A DNA stretch of 19,410 bases from an uncultured Bacteroides sp. (GCA_905198575.1 CAJKDC010000054.1:1-19410); one strand, 5' to 3'. Positions 1 through 7,614 are shown, counted from the first letter of the stretch. Notes: a model not told the origin generated them from the letters alone. Numbers and translations: made by a program.

Positions 1-1029
1 GATATCTATCGATAACTTTTCTCCAATCCGCTTTCTTAACAGATGCGGGAGTTTTACTCTCCCGATGTCTTCGGATAGAGGGGCGTGTGTGCAGGCTTCG
101 GCTATCAGTACACGGGAAGATTCTGTCAGACTTCCGATGGCTGAGGCACTTTTCACATAGTACCGGATATCTCCTTTATAACCTGCAAAAAGAACAGAAA
201 AAGAGGTCAGTCTGCTTTCTTCAGGCTTTTGCTCGTAGACTGTTTTAAAGACTTGTGAGTCTGTAATAATCAGTTTAGGAGGGCGGGAGAGGGCTTGCAA
301 CGTTTCCTGTAACTTATCTGTGGTGCAGCTCATGATCAGACATTTCTTGTCGAGCAATTCCCGCATTGTCTGTACTTGTGGCAAAATAAGCCTCCCTTTG
401 GGGGCTTGAATATCTTGTGGCATGACCAGCAAGACAAGATCTCCTTCCGTTACCAGGCTGCCTGTGATACTTTGCTGATCGAAATCTTCCGGCAACTTTT
501 CCAGAATGGCTTGTCGTATCAGTTCGACGCCTGTCTTCTCTTTGGCACTGACAGGAATCGGCTGGCTTCCAAAAGTCTCCTTTATCCGGATGGCAAGGGA
601 TGCGGTGTTCTTCCGTATATCTGCCTTGTTGATGAGCAGAATGGTCGGGATGTTTTTTGCCTTGAGTTGTTCCAGCCAATGAAGTTCTTCGGTAAAGTCC
701 GGTTCTCCGGTTTCCTCGGCAGAGCCACCACCTGCACAAAGCAGAAGGGCGATATCGGTTTTCTCTACGGCTTTCCATGTGCGTTCGATACGCCTGTTTC
801 CTAGTTCACCTTCATCGTCAAATCCCGGAGTATCAATGAACAGGCAAGGACCGATACCGTGAATTTCCATTGCTTTCTGCACGGAGTCGGTCGTTGTTCC
901 GGGAGTATCGGAAACAAGAGCGGTATCCTGTCCGGTCAGTGCATTGATCAGGGAGGATTTTCCGCTGTTACGCTTTCCGAAGAGGGCGATGTGGAGCCGG
1001 TTGGCATTGGGGGTGTGGACTAAATTCAT
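1..1029 (-). CDS. hydF: HydF, [FeFe]-hydrogenase maturation GTPase (3' end beyond window)
   Basis: HydF is the GTPase scaffold that carries the diiron subcluster made by HydE and HydG and delivers it to apo-hydrogenase. The frame is open from an ATG at 1029 to the left edge (343 codons seen). Family members run to about 400 residues, so roughly the last 60 are missing. The N-terminal GTPase domain is clear: P-loop GKRNSGKS (residues 18-25), a TTT switch around 45-47, DTPG (66-69), NKAD (134-137) and SAKE (161-164). The C-terminal cluster-binding domain begins in the window. Its C313 in an ACTH motif should be the first [4Fe-4S] ligand; the HCxxC pair would lie outside. It is the last gene seen in the hydrogenase operon, 63 nt after hydG, and is probably cotranscribed. 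Identification is firm because it sits beside hydE and hydG. Confidence 0.94.
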   Translation of the reverse strand, partial: MNLVHTPNANRLHIALFGKRNSGKSSLINALTGQDTALVSDTPGTTTDSVQKAMEIHGIGPCLFIDTPGFDDEGELGNRRIERTWKAVEKTDIALLLCAGGGSAEETGEPDFTEELHWLEQLKAKNIPTILLINKADIRKNTASLAIRIKETFGSQPIPVSAKEKTGVELIRQAILEKLPEDFDQQSITGSLVTEGDLVLLVMPQDIQAPKGRLILPQVQTMRELLDKKCLIMSCTTDKLQETLQALSRPPKLIITDSQVFKTVYEQKPEESRLTSFSVLFAGYKGDIRYYVKSASAIGSLTESSRVLIAEACTHAPLSEDIGRVKLPHLLRKRIGEKLSIDI

Positions 1030-1076
1030 AAATCAAGCAATTGTTGTAACGTTAATTATCCGCATGGAAACTTGGC

Positions 1077-1093
1077 AGGGGCACCTTGCCCCT
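1077..1093 (-). other. Stem-loop between hydG and hydF
   Basis: A perfect 7-bp GC-rich stem (AGGGGCA / TGCCCCT) with a 3-nt loop overlaps the last base of the hydG stop codon and lies about 48 nt before the hydF start. No U-tract follows on the minus strand, so it does not look like an intrinsic terminator. It may stabilise or process the upstream mRNA; that role is inference. Confidence 0.45.
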
Positions 1094-2514
1094 TAAAATC
1101 TGAAATCTCTTTTTCCTTCGGCAATGCGCTCCAGGTTCTCCAGTGCACGGCGACGGATGGCCGGATTGGGAATCTGTTCCATCTGTTCGCGTATCATCTG
1201 TACTCCCAGTTCACGGGTTTCCGGAGAGGCATAATCCTCCAGATATTCCTGTAGCGTCATCAGGGCATTCGGCGCACAGCAGTTGGCTATCTGTCCCGTT
1301 TTGACGAGTGACATGAAGCGGTCGCCTGTACGTCCTTCACGGTAGCAGGCCGTGCAGAAACTGGGCACGTAACCCAACTTGAGCAGCCAGGCCACAATCT
1401 CGTCCAGCGTGCGCGTGTCGCTTACATCAAACTGGGCCGAGTTTTCTTCGTCCGGCTCGTGCTCTGCATATCCGCCTACGCTGGTGCGTGAACCGCCGCT
1501 GATTTGCGATACACCCAGGGCCAGCACTTTCTCGCGCGAGCGTTGTGATTCGCGGGTGGAGATAATCATGCCGGTGTAGGGCACACTGATGCGGATTACG
1601 GCTACTATCTTCTGGAAAATCTCGTCGGAAATGGCATTCTCGAAATCGGCGGCGTTGATATCGTCGGCCGAGCAGATGCGCGGTACGCTGATGGTGTGCG
1701 GACCTACTCCGTAGGTAGCTTCCAGGTGTTCGGCATGCATGAGCAGGCCTACAAAATCGTATCGGTAGGTATTTAGACCGAACAGTACGCCGATACCTAC
1801 ATCATCGATGCCGCCCTGCATGGCGCGGTCCATAGCTTCCGTGTGGTAGGCATAATTACTCTTCGGTCCTCGCGGATGCAGTTTCTCGTAGTTCTCCTTG
1901 TGGTAAGTCTCCTGAAACAGGATGTAAGTACCGATGCCGGCATCGTGCAGTCGCTTGTAGTTCTCTACCGTAGTGGCAGCGATATTCACGTTGACACGGC
2001 GGATGGCTCCGTTTTTATGCTTGATGCTGTAGATGGTCTGAATGGATTCGAGGATGTATTCGATAGGGTTGTGAAGCGGGTCTTCGCCGGCTTCGAGTGC
2101 CAGTCGCTTGTGTCCCATATCCTGCAGCGCAATCACTTCCTTGCGGATTTCCTCCTGCGTGAGCTTCTTGCGGGCAATGGTTTTGTTCTTAACGTGATAC
2201 GGGCAGTATACGCAACTGTTGACACAATAGTTTGACAGGTAGAGTGGCGCAAACATCACGATGCGGTTGCCGTAGAACCGTTGCTTGATCTCGCGTGCCA
2301 GCGCATAAATTTCTTCAATCAGAGCGGGGTCTGTACATTCCAGCAGTACGGCGGCTTCGCGGTGATTCAAACCTTTGCAGTTGCGTGCTTTATCGATGAT
2401 AGAGCGAATGAGCTCATGGTTATCTTTATTTTTACTGGCATACTCCAGTGTGTCGAGTATTTCTCCGTGGTGGATAAACTCTTCTGCTTTCGTTGAATCT
2501 GTTTTGTACATCAT
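1093..2514 (-). CDS. hydG: HydG, radical SAM tyrosine lyase of H-cluster assembly
   Basis: HydG cleaves tyrosine to make the CO and CN ligands of the [FeFe]-hydrogenase diiron site. The 473-residue length is normal for the family. The radical SAM CX3CX2C motif is at C97, C101 and C104 (motif CVNSCVYC). The C-terminal cluster that carries the dangler iron and cysteine has its ligands at C387, C390 and C412 or C413, in the CTAC and NCC segments. The central ThiH-like barrel shows typical family segments such as LEAGEDP (140-146) and ISGGSRTSVGGY (338-349). The chosen start gives a MMYKTD N-terminus; the second Met is an equally possible start. It lies 54 nt downstream of hydE and 63 nt upstream of hydF, same strand. 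Both metal sites are intact, so the enzyme should be active. Confidence 0.97.
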   Translation of the reverse strand: MMYKTDSTKAEEFIHHGEILDTLEYASKNKDNHELIRSIIDKARNCKGLNHREAAVLLECTDPALIEEIYALAREIKQRFYGNRIVMFAPLYLSNYCVNSCVYCPYHVKNKTIARKKLTQEEIRKEVIALQDMGHKRLALEAGEDPLHNPIEYILESIQTIYSIKHKNGAIRRVNVNIAATTVENYKRLHDAGIGTYILFQETYHKENYEKLHPRGPKSNYAYHTEAMDRAMQGGIDDVGIGVLFGLNTYRYDFVGLLMHAEHLEATYGVGPHTISVPRICSADDINAADFENAISDEIFQKIVAVIRISVPYTGMIISTRESQRSREKVLALGVSQISGGSRTSVGGYAEHEPDEENSAQFDVSDTRTLDEIVAWLLKLGYVPSFCTACYREGRTGDRFMSLVKTGQIANCCAPNALMTLQEYLEDYASPETRELGVQMIREQMEQIPNPAIRRRALENLERIAEGKRDFRF

Positions 2515-2568
2515 TGTATCTTCTGTCTAAAAGGGTCATATATAAGAGGGGCATCGCTGCGGTCGGGC

Positions 2569-3630
2569 TCAGGCGGGAGTACCCGGATAGTCTCCGCGGC
2601 TCATGTCGATGGTATAGCCTATCGCTTCCAGTCGCTGCGACAGCAGGCGGATTCCTTCGGCGGCTTCGGCACCCATGGATGCTTTGTTGTTGTAGAGCGC
2701 ATACTGACTGCGCAGGTCGGCAGGCGAGAGGTTGGGCATTACGACGTTGGCTCCGGCCAGTATTCCTCTTTCGCGTCCGTCGGGCGAGAGGGTAGCCAGT
2801 GCTGTAGTCGATGGAATCAGTGCCTGCGGGTGCATCAGTCGGAAGATGGACAGCAGGAGCAGGGTAAGCTCCAGTGAACCTGGCGGGCAATTGCCGAAAG
2901 GTGTATCCTTGTGCGGGAGGAAAGGACCGATGCCAATCATCTGCGGCTGTAGCTGCTGGATGTAGAGCAGGTCTTCGATGAGATGCTCGACGGTCTGTCC
3001 CGGACTGCCTACCATGATGCCGGTTCCAGTCTGGAAACCAATTTCCTTCAAATCCTTCAGGCAGCGCAGACGGTTGTCCAGCGACATGCTTTCGGGATGC
3101 AACTGGCGGTAGTGTGCGGCATTGTGGGTTTCGTGTCGGAGCAGGTAGCGGTTTGCGCCGGCCAGAAAATATTGCCGGTAGGTTACTGTACTCTTTTCGC
3201 CCAGCGAAAGGGTGATGGCTGCATCAGGAAAACGGGAACGGATACGGGCTACAGTATCGATGATGAATTCGTCGGTGTGACCGCCTGTTTCGCCTCCTTG
3301 CAGTACGAAAGTGCGGAATCCCAGCCGGTATCCTTCTTCGCAGCAGGCCAGAATCTGTTCGGCACTGAGGCTGTAGCGCTCTATGCATTTATTTCCCCGG
3401 CGGATACCACAGTAATAGCAATCGTTGTGGCAACTGTTGGTTATTTCAATAAGGCCGCGCAGATATACGCGATTTCCAAAATGCTCGCGGGCTACTGAGC
3501 GGGCCAGCTCGTTGATATAGGCCAGAGTGCCAGTGTGGTATTCGGTGAGGAGAATACGAAATTCATCGGGAGCGAGTGTCCGTTCCCGATGAAGTCGTTC
3601 TATGTATTGCCGGATAACAAGATCTCTCAT
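2569..3630 (-). CDS. hydE: HydE, radical SAM maturase for [FeFe]-hydrogenase
   Basis: HydE is the radical SAM enzyme that acts on the iron-cysteine-CO/CN synthon made by HydG on the way to the diiron centre. The 353-residue protein has the CX3CX2C motif at C67, C71 and C74 (SCHNDCYYCG) and the family segment LQGGETGG soon after (about residues 110-117). No cysteine trio is present near the C-terminus, so the second [4Fe-4S] site of the Thermotoga enzyme is absent; that site is known to be dispensable. The gene starts 7 nt after the hydrogenase stop codon, which implies translational coupling, and is followed by hydG. BioB, PylB and ThiH are related families, but the context and motif make HydE the best call. 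Confidence 0.95.
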   Translation of the reverse strand: MRDLVIRQYIERLHRERTLAPDEFRILLTEYHTGTLAYINELARSVAREHFGNRVYLRGLIEITNSCHNDCYYCGIRRGNKCIERYSLSAEQILACCEEGYRLGFRTFVLQGGETGGHTDEFIIDTVARIRSRFPDAAITLSLGEKSTVTYRQYFLAGANRYLLRHETHNAAHYRQLHPESMSLDNRLRCLKDLKEIGFQTGTGIMVGSPGQTVEHLIEDLLYIQQLQPQMIGIGPFLPHKDTPFGNCPPGSLELTLLLLSIFRLMHPQALIPSTTALATLSPDGRERGILAGANVVMPNLSPADLRSQYALYNNKASMGAEAAEGIRLLSQRLEAIGYTIDMSRGDYPGTPA

Positions 3631-3637
3631 GAGATGC

Positions 3638-5113
3638 TTATTTGTTTTCCGGTTCTTCGTATTTGAGGGTACGTTTCAGCAAGTCCTGGTTGAGCTGACG
3701 GCGTCCTGCAACAGGGTCGTTGTGTGCGCTCGGACCGGTTACACATCCACCTTCGCAAGCCATCATCTCGATGAACTGTGCATCTACCTTTCCGGTTTTA
3801 GCGTATGCACGCAGCACACCGATGTTCTTCTTGTTGAAGTCAGAAATCTGCATCATCTTGATGCCTTCGGCCTTCGAACCCAGGTAAGCCTTAACGGCAC
3901 CTGCTACACCGCCTGCCTGTGCAAATCCGTGTGCTTCGCAAACAGATTCGTAGGCTACTTTGTACGGATCAGCCTTGTCAAGCTCGATACCCAGTCCGTT
4001 CAGTACCGGATGCAACTCTTCGAAAGTCATCACGAAGTCTACGCATTCGTCGCGCTGTGCTTCCTTGCGTTTCGCAATACACGGGCCGATGAAGGCGATT
4101 TTTGCGTTCGGGTATTTCTCGCGTGCAATGTGTGCAGCGTAATACATCGGAGAACCGGTGGTTGAGATATATGGTTTAATGGCAGGGATATGCTTGTTGG
4201 CCAGTTCGATGTACGATGGACAGCAAGAGGTAGTCATGAACTTCTGGCCTTCTGCAATCTTTTCGAGCAATTCGTGTGCTTCGTGGCTGGTAGTCTGCAT
4301 GGCTCCTTCGGCAACTTCCACTACATCGGCAAATCCCATCTGCTTCAGTGCTCCATATACTTTTTCGATAGGAGCGTTGAACTGTCCCAGAATAGAAGGT
4401 GCAGGGATGGCAATTACCTGTTCGCCGCTGCGGATAGCTTCCATAATGTCGAATACCTGCGAGATTTCGAAGATGGCTCCGAAAGGACAAGCGTTAAGAC
4501 ACTTGCCGCAGTAGATACACTTGGTCTCGTCGATATGCTCGATGTTGTTTTCATCTTTGCTGATGGCTTTTACTGGACATGCTTCTTCGCAAGGTACGGG
4601 GATGTATACGATAGCGTGGTACGGACAGCTCTTGTGGCAGAGTCCGCAGCTGATACATTTATCGTGGTCGATAGATGCCTGTCCGGTCTTGCGGTTGAAG
4701 TTGATGGCTCCTTTAGGGCAGTTCATGTAGCAGCTGCGTGCCACACATCCGCGGCAGAGGTTACTTACTTCGTAGTTTACCTGTACACAGGAAGAGCATG
4801 CCTCGTCGATAACGCAGAGAATGTTTTCCTTGATTTTACCACCGCGTTTCAATGCCTTTCTGGCATATTCTGACAGGGGAGTAAGCTCGTCTGTTTCATC
4901 GCTCATATCGCAACCCAGCAACGGGAGGATTTTATATTTGTTTACGGCACGTTCCTTGTGAATACAGCAACGGCCGACTGGATGAGAGCGGCGCGGACTG
5001 AATTCAATAGGTATACGGTCTACTTTTTCTATCAACTCGTTTTCTTTCCAAAGTGCTACCAGATTCTCCAGCAGTCTGTGCCGGACAATCATTACATTAT
5101 TAGTAAAAGCCAT
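3638..5113 (-). CDS. [FeFe]-hydrogenase, group B type, with N-terminal FeS domains
   Basis: This cytoplasmic enzyme (no signal peptide) should interconvert protons and H2, probably with ferredoxin as partner. H-cluster motifs are TSCCPSY (C297, C298), GPCIAKRKE (C345, K348) and MACEGGC (C453, C457); the cubane ligands are C298, C345, C453 and C457. C297 is the usual proton-relay cysteine, and E278 and E281 look like the relay glutamates. Motif 3 ends GCVTGPS rather than GGGQP, and the Met normally before PC is Gly343; both fit group B rather than group A. The N-terminal half is cysteine-rich: CC at 49-50, C120/123/128/132, C153/156/159/163, C175/179 and C199/202/205/209, enough for at least three [4Fe-4S] clusters. 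No bifurcating partner subunits are adjacent. It is first in the operon, followed by hydE, hydG and hydF. The physiological direction (likely fermentative H2 release) is inference. Confidence 0.95.
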   Translation of the reverse strand: MAFTNNVMIVRHRLLENLVALWKENELIEKVDRIPIEFSPRRSHPVGRCCIHKERAVNKYKILPLLGCDMSDETDELTPLSEYARKALKRGGKIKENILCVIDEACSSCVQVNYEVSNLCRGCVARSCYMNCPKGAINFNRKTGQASIDHDKCISCGLCHKSCPYHAIVYIPVPCEEACPVKAISKDENNIEHIDETKCIYCGKCLNACPFGAIFEISQVFDIMEAIRSGEQVIAIPAPSILGQFNAPIEKVYGALKQMGFADVVEVAEGAMQTTSHEAHELLEKIAEGQKFMTTSCCPSYIELANKHIPAIKPYISTTGSPMYYAAHIAREKYPNAKIAFIGPCIAKRKEAQRDECVDFVMTFEELHPVLNGLGIELDKADPYKVAYESVCEAHGFAQAGGVAGAVKAYLGSKAEGIKMMQISDFNKKNIGVLRAYAKTGKVDAQFIEMMACEGGCVTGPSAHNDPVAGRRQLNQDLLKRTLKYEEPENK

Positions 5114-5164
5114 ACTTGTTACGTAGTTATATTAGTAATCTGTTAGTTATTTTTGCTTGATTCC

Positions 5165-5195
5165 CAAAGATAGAAAATCTTGGGCAAATTACAAG
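5165..5195 (-). promoter_or_regulatory. Candidate Bacteroides promoter of the hydrogenase operon
   Basis: On the minus strand a perfect TANNTTTG -7 box (TATCTTTG, 5165-5172) is preceded after 19 nt by CTTG (5192-5195), close to the TTTG -33 box. The expected transcript start near 5158 would give a leader of about 45 nt before the hydrogenase ATG at 5113. An imperfect inverted repeat (5163-5184) overlaps the -7 box. Confidence 0.55.
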
Positions 5196-5204
5196 AAGTC
5201 TTCC

Positions 5205-5732
5205 TTATATTTCGATGCTGACAATACCGCCGTAGGGAGTCAGATGGTCCCAGGCTTCTTCTTTGGTATAGATTCCGGCATAAAGCTGGGCGCAAAGCAA
5301 CACACCTCCGTGTGCGAAAATAGCGACCTGATTGTCTTTGTCGGCTTTCAGTTCATCGAGGAATGCGGCCACACGCTCGTACTGATCCTGGAACGACTCT
5401 CCGTTTCGGGGGCGTACGTAGTAGTAATTCTCATACCACTCGTTGATGAGCGGGTCGGTAATCTCGTCAAAGCGCTGCATTTCCCAGTCGCCGAAATTAA
5501 TTTCCATCAGACGGTCGTCACGAGTAGCGTCCGGATAGCCACAATATGTAGCCAGCTTGACAGCACGACTTAGCGGACTGGTGTATACGTGGTCGAATAC
5601 CAGTCCTTCCAACTGTTTGCGGGTTTGCTCTGCTTCTTCCGGAAAACTTGCATTCAGAGGGACATCACTTTGTCCGTAGCAGGTTCCGGGAATTACGTTT
5701 ACCGATGTATGTCTGATGAGGTATACTTTCAT
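5205..5732 (-). CDS. cobC: Histidine phosphatase family protein, CobC-like
   Basis: This is a 175-residue branch-1 histidine phosphatase. The catalytic motif is LIRHTS (H8 is the phosphorylated His; R7 is a phosphate ligand), followed by R56, the acid E77 ahead of FGDWE (80-84), and the second His H141 in FAHGG. The sequence most resembles proteins annotated in Bacteroides as alpha-ribazole phosphatase (CobC), which removes phosphate from alpha-ribazole 5'-phosphate in cobalamin nucleotide-loop assembly. No other cobalamin gene lies nearby, so the substrate is uncertain; other small phosphate esters are possible. It starts 15 nt after the FHA gene and is probably cotranscribed with it. It ends 91 nt before the hydrogenase, which has its own candidate promoter. 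The family call is firm; the substrate is weak. Confidence 0.8.
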   Translation of the reverse strand: MKVYLIRHTSVNVIPGTCYGQSDVPLNASFPEEAEQTRKQLEGLVFDHVYTSPLSRAVKLATYCGYPDATRDDRLMEINFGDWEMQRFDEITDPLINEWYENYYYVRPRNGESFQDQYERVAAFLDELKADKDNQVAIFAHGGVLLCAQLYAGIYTKEEAWDHLTPYGGIVSIEI

Positions 5733-5747
5733 ATTGCTGATGTGAAG

Positions 5748-6275
5748 TTATTCTTCGTTTGCAGTGCGTAGGATGAGTGAAGTGGCTCCCAGTGTAATGA
5801 TGGCGCCTTCTTCTATGCGGATGCGGTCTTTGGCACCCAGTATCTCGTTCATATAGAATGTACCGGTTACGCTGTCGTTATCGCGCAGGGTATAGACAAG
5901 GTTGCCTTGCTTGTTGCGCTTTACGTTGATGATGCAATGACGGCGGTCCATGCTGGGGTCGTTGGTCTCAATGGCAATGTCTACTTCTGTACCTTTACAG
6001 CGGCGGCCTATTACATTGTCGCCTTCCTTGAGGGGAAGTACCTGCTTGTAGCCGAATACGTTTTCTACCACAACGATGTTTCCAAATTCTTCCTTTCCTT
6101 CATTTTCGTCGATGACTTCTTCTTTACGCGGTGCATTCAGTTTGGATTTTCCGATGCGTATGCCAAACTGTTTCTTGCATTCGTCACACACAAAAACCAG
6201 TGACTGGCCTTCGCTGTATTTTGTTTCATCGAACAGAATATAATGGTCGCATTTGGGGCATCTAACTCTTTTCAT
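5748..6275 (-). CDS. Zinc-ribbon plus FHA domain protein
   Basis: This 175-residue soluble protein starts with a small zinc ribbon (CPKC at C6/C9 and CDEC at C30/C33). An acidic, charged linker (about 50-65) leads to a forkhead-associated domain from about 68 to 170. FHA hallmarks are visible: GRR (90-92), the SMDRRH segment (S108, R111, H113) and the DSVTGTF segment (134-140). FHA domains bind phosphothreonine peptides, so a signalling or scaffold role is likely, but no kinase gene is adjacent. It lies 37 nt downstream of the HU/SPOR membrane protein and 15 nt upstream of the CobC-like gene, all on one strand. It has no signal peptide or membrane segment. The partner and pathway are unknown. 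Confidence 0.85.
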   Translation of the reverse strand: MKRVRCPKCDHYILFDETKYSEGQSLVFVCDECKKQFGIRIGKSKLNAPRKEEVIDENEGKEEFGNIVVVENVFGYKQVLPLKEGDNVIGRRCKGTEVDIAIETNDPSMDRRHCIINVKRNKQGNLVYTLRDNDSVTGTFYMNEILGAKDRIRIEEGAIITLGATSLILRTANEE

Positions 6276-6286
6276 CTATAAAATTG

Positions 6287-6298
6287 CTTATATATAAG
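6287..6298. repeat. 12-bp AT-rich palindrome before the FHA gene
   Basis: CTTATATATAAG is a perfect 12-bp palindrome in the 37-nt gap between the HU/SPOR gene and the FHA gene. AT-rich palindromes arise easily by chance, so a regulatory role is only possible. Confidence 0.25.
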
Positions 6299-6312
6299 TA
6301 TATGTATAATGA

Positions 6313-7485
6313 TTATTTCTGTGCTGAAAGAACCCATGCACTCGAATATTCTTTTCCTTTTCGCAGTTCGTTTACCTTTTGCTGTGCTGCTTCACGGCTT
6401 GAATAAGTGTACAGGGCAATACGGTGTTTGTTGTTCAGATGTACGGCCTGAGCCTGAGCGAATCCTTTGCTTTGCAGTTTCTTGGCACCGTTTTCAGCGT
6501 CTTCACGTGTGGAAACACTGGATACGATTACATAGTACGCAGCAGAGGTCTTGCTGTTTTTAGGCTGTTCGCTTTTCTGTGCCGGAGTTTCTTTTGCTGC
6601 GCGGTTTTCAGCCTTTTCACTTTTCTTTTCGGCAGCATTGTTGGAAGCAGTCTGTGCAGCAGGTTGTGCTTTGGCAGGTTTATCAGTTTTTGGCTCTGCT
6701 TTTTCAGCTTTCTTTTCCACTTTTTCTACTTTCACAGCCACAGGTTTTAGCGTGTTGATGTTGTTTTTTACACGTACTTGCTGCTGTGCTGAAGTATTAC
6801 TGTGTTGTACTGTTGTAGCAAAAGACTGGTTACGAATTGCTTCAAATAGTCCGCTACTTCCAAGTGAAGCGTAGCTGGTCTCGTCTATGTAGGTGTTCTG
6901 TACAGGAGACGATAAGGCAAAGAACAGCAGGACTGCGGCTGCAGCTGCAACCATGTTTCCCCACCATTTGCGCAATGTCTCTCCAGAGATGCTATGCGTT
7001 TTCTCATCGGTAGCTTGCTGTGTGGCTTTCGGAAGTGTACGAACCTTCGCTACGGGTTGCTCTACCAAAGATGGCAACGGACTTAATTTTACACTTTCCA
7101 ATCCGTACAGAGCTGGAGTAGAGGATACTTCAGGCTCGAATCCATATCGGTTGTCTATCGTATAATAAAGTTTACCTACGCCGTTCAACGCTACAACACT
7201 TTCGGCATACAGTTGCTCTTTCAGCTCGGCTACCGCCTTTTCTATCATACGGGTAGCATCCGGAAAGTCTGTGTTGCAGGCTTGCATGTAGGATTGCGCC
7301 AGCACACCATCGTTGATGACAAGCTGGGGGTTAAAACCGAATGTACGCATGGGCGGTACCCACTCGTTTCGTGTTTCGTCGAAATGAGCCGGCTGATAAT
7401 GGGCGATGAATCCACCCAAGCCCGGAACAATAACACAGTTATTCTCCAGTAAAAGTACTTCTATGTGTTTTGCGAGTTTTTTCAT
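6313..7485 (-). CDS. HU-CCDC81-type / SPOR domain membrane protein
   Basis: This 390-residue protein is of a Bacteroidetes type. Two tandem HU-like domains fill the cytoplasmic N-terminus (about 1-55 and 58-130; start HIEVLLLENNCVIVPGLGGF). One hydrophobic segment follows (about 178-193, MVAAAAAVLLFFALSS). A Lys/Ala/Glu-rich low-complexity linker (about 240-312) then leads to a C-terminal SPOR domain (about 315-388). SPOR domains bind denuded glycan strands at division sites, so this protein probably spans the inner membrane and links a DNA- or protein-binding HU module to septal peptidoglycan. That link is inference. It has no cleavable signal peptide. It heads the minus-strand run with the FHA and CobC-like genes and is divergent from ugd. 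The start is supported by the conserved first motif; the ATG is unusually near a -7-like box. Confidence 0.85.
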   Translation of the reverse strand: MKKLAKHIEVLLLENNCVIVPGLGGFIAHYQPAHFDETRNEWVPPMRTFGFNPQLVINDGVLAQSYMQACNTDFPDATRMIEKAVAELKEQLYAESVVALNGVGKLYYTIDNRYGFEPEVSSTPALYGLESVKLSPLPSLVEQPVAKVRTLPKATQQATDEKTHSISGETLRKWWGNMVAAAAAVLLFFALSSPVQNTYIDETSYASLGSSGLFEAIRNQSFATTVQHSNTSAQQQVRVKNNINTLKPVAVKVEKVEKKAEKAEPKTDKPAKAQPAAQTASNNAAEKKSEKAENRAAKETPAQKSEQPKNSKTSAAYYVIVSSVSTREDAENGAKKLQSKGFAQAQAVHLNNKHRIALYTYSSREAAQQKVNELRKGKEYSSAWVLSAQK

Positions 7486-7489
7486 ATTG

Positions 7490-7497
7490 CAAATTTA
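7490..7497 (-). promoter_or_regulatory. -7-like box directly before the HU/SPOR gene
   Basis: TAAATTTG fits the Bacteroides TANNTTTG box but ends only 4 nt before the ATG at 7485. No TTTG-like -33 box lies at 19-21 nt. If used, the transcript would be almost leaderless, so this could equally be a chance match. Confidence 0.25.
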
Positions 7498-7540
7498 ATA
7501 TTTTTCTGCTATTCGAAGACGATATGTTGGGGTAAAATTA

Positions 7541-7571
7541 TTTATGCAGTAATTTTTTTTGTGTACATTTG
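7541..7571 (+). promoter_or_regulatory. Candidate promoter of ugd
   Basis: TACATTTG (7564-7571) matches TANNTTTG exactly. TTTA (7541-7544) lies 19 nt upstream as a weak -33 box. The expected leader is about 37 nt before the ugd ATG at 7615. The 129-bp gap to the divergent HU/SPOR gene holds no other obvious element apart from its T-rich run. Confidence 0.5.
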
Positions 7572-7614
7572 CACCGTCATTAACGACAATCTTTACATAA
7601 AAACAGAAGATAAT

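Noticed and set aside
314..778. A 154-codon minus-strand frame inside hydF
   Set aside because: It is out of frame with the clear HydF reading, is Arg- and Cys-rich with no family resemblance, and is best explained as a shadow.
2432..2890. A minus-strand frame across the hydE/hydG junction, hinting at a fused or extra gene
   Set aside because: HydE and HydG are both full length with intact motifs in other frames; this frame is low-complexity and Arg-rich.
4190..4873. A 227-codon plus-strand frame antisense to the hydrogenase
   Set aside because: The hydrogenase on the other strand is unambiguous; the antisense translation has no recognisable domain or ribosome binding site.
5205..5732. The CobC-like gene as part of a cobalamin cluster
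   Set aside because: No other cobalamin gene is in the window, so only the phosphatase family is well supported.
7465..7614. An N-terminal extension of UDP-glucose dehydrogenase by 50 residues
   Set aside because: It would overlap the divergent gene and the promoter; the NAD-binding motif normally begins at the first residues.
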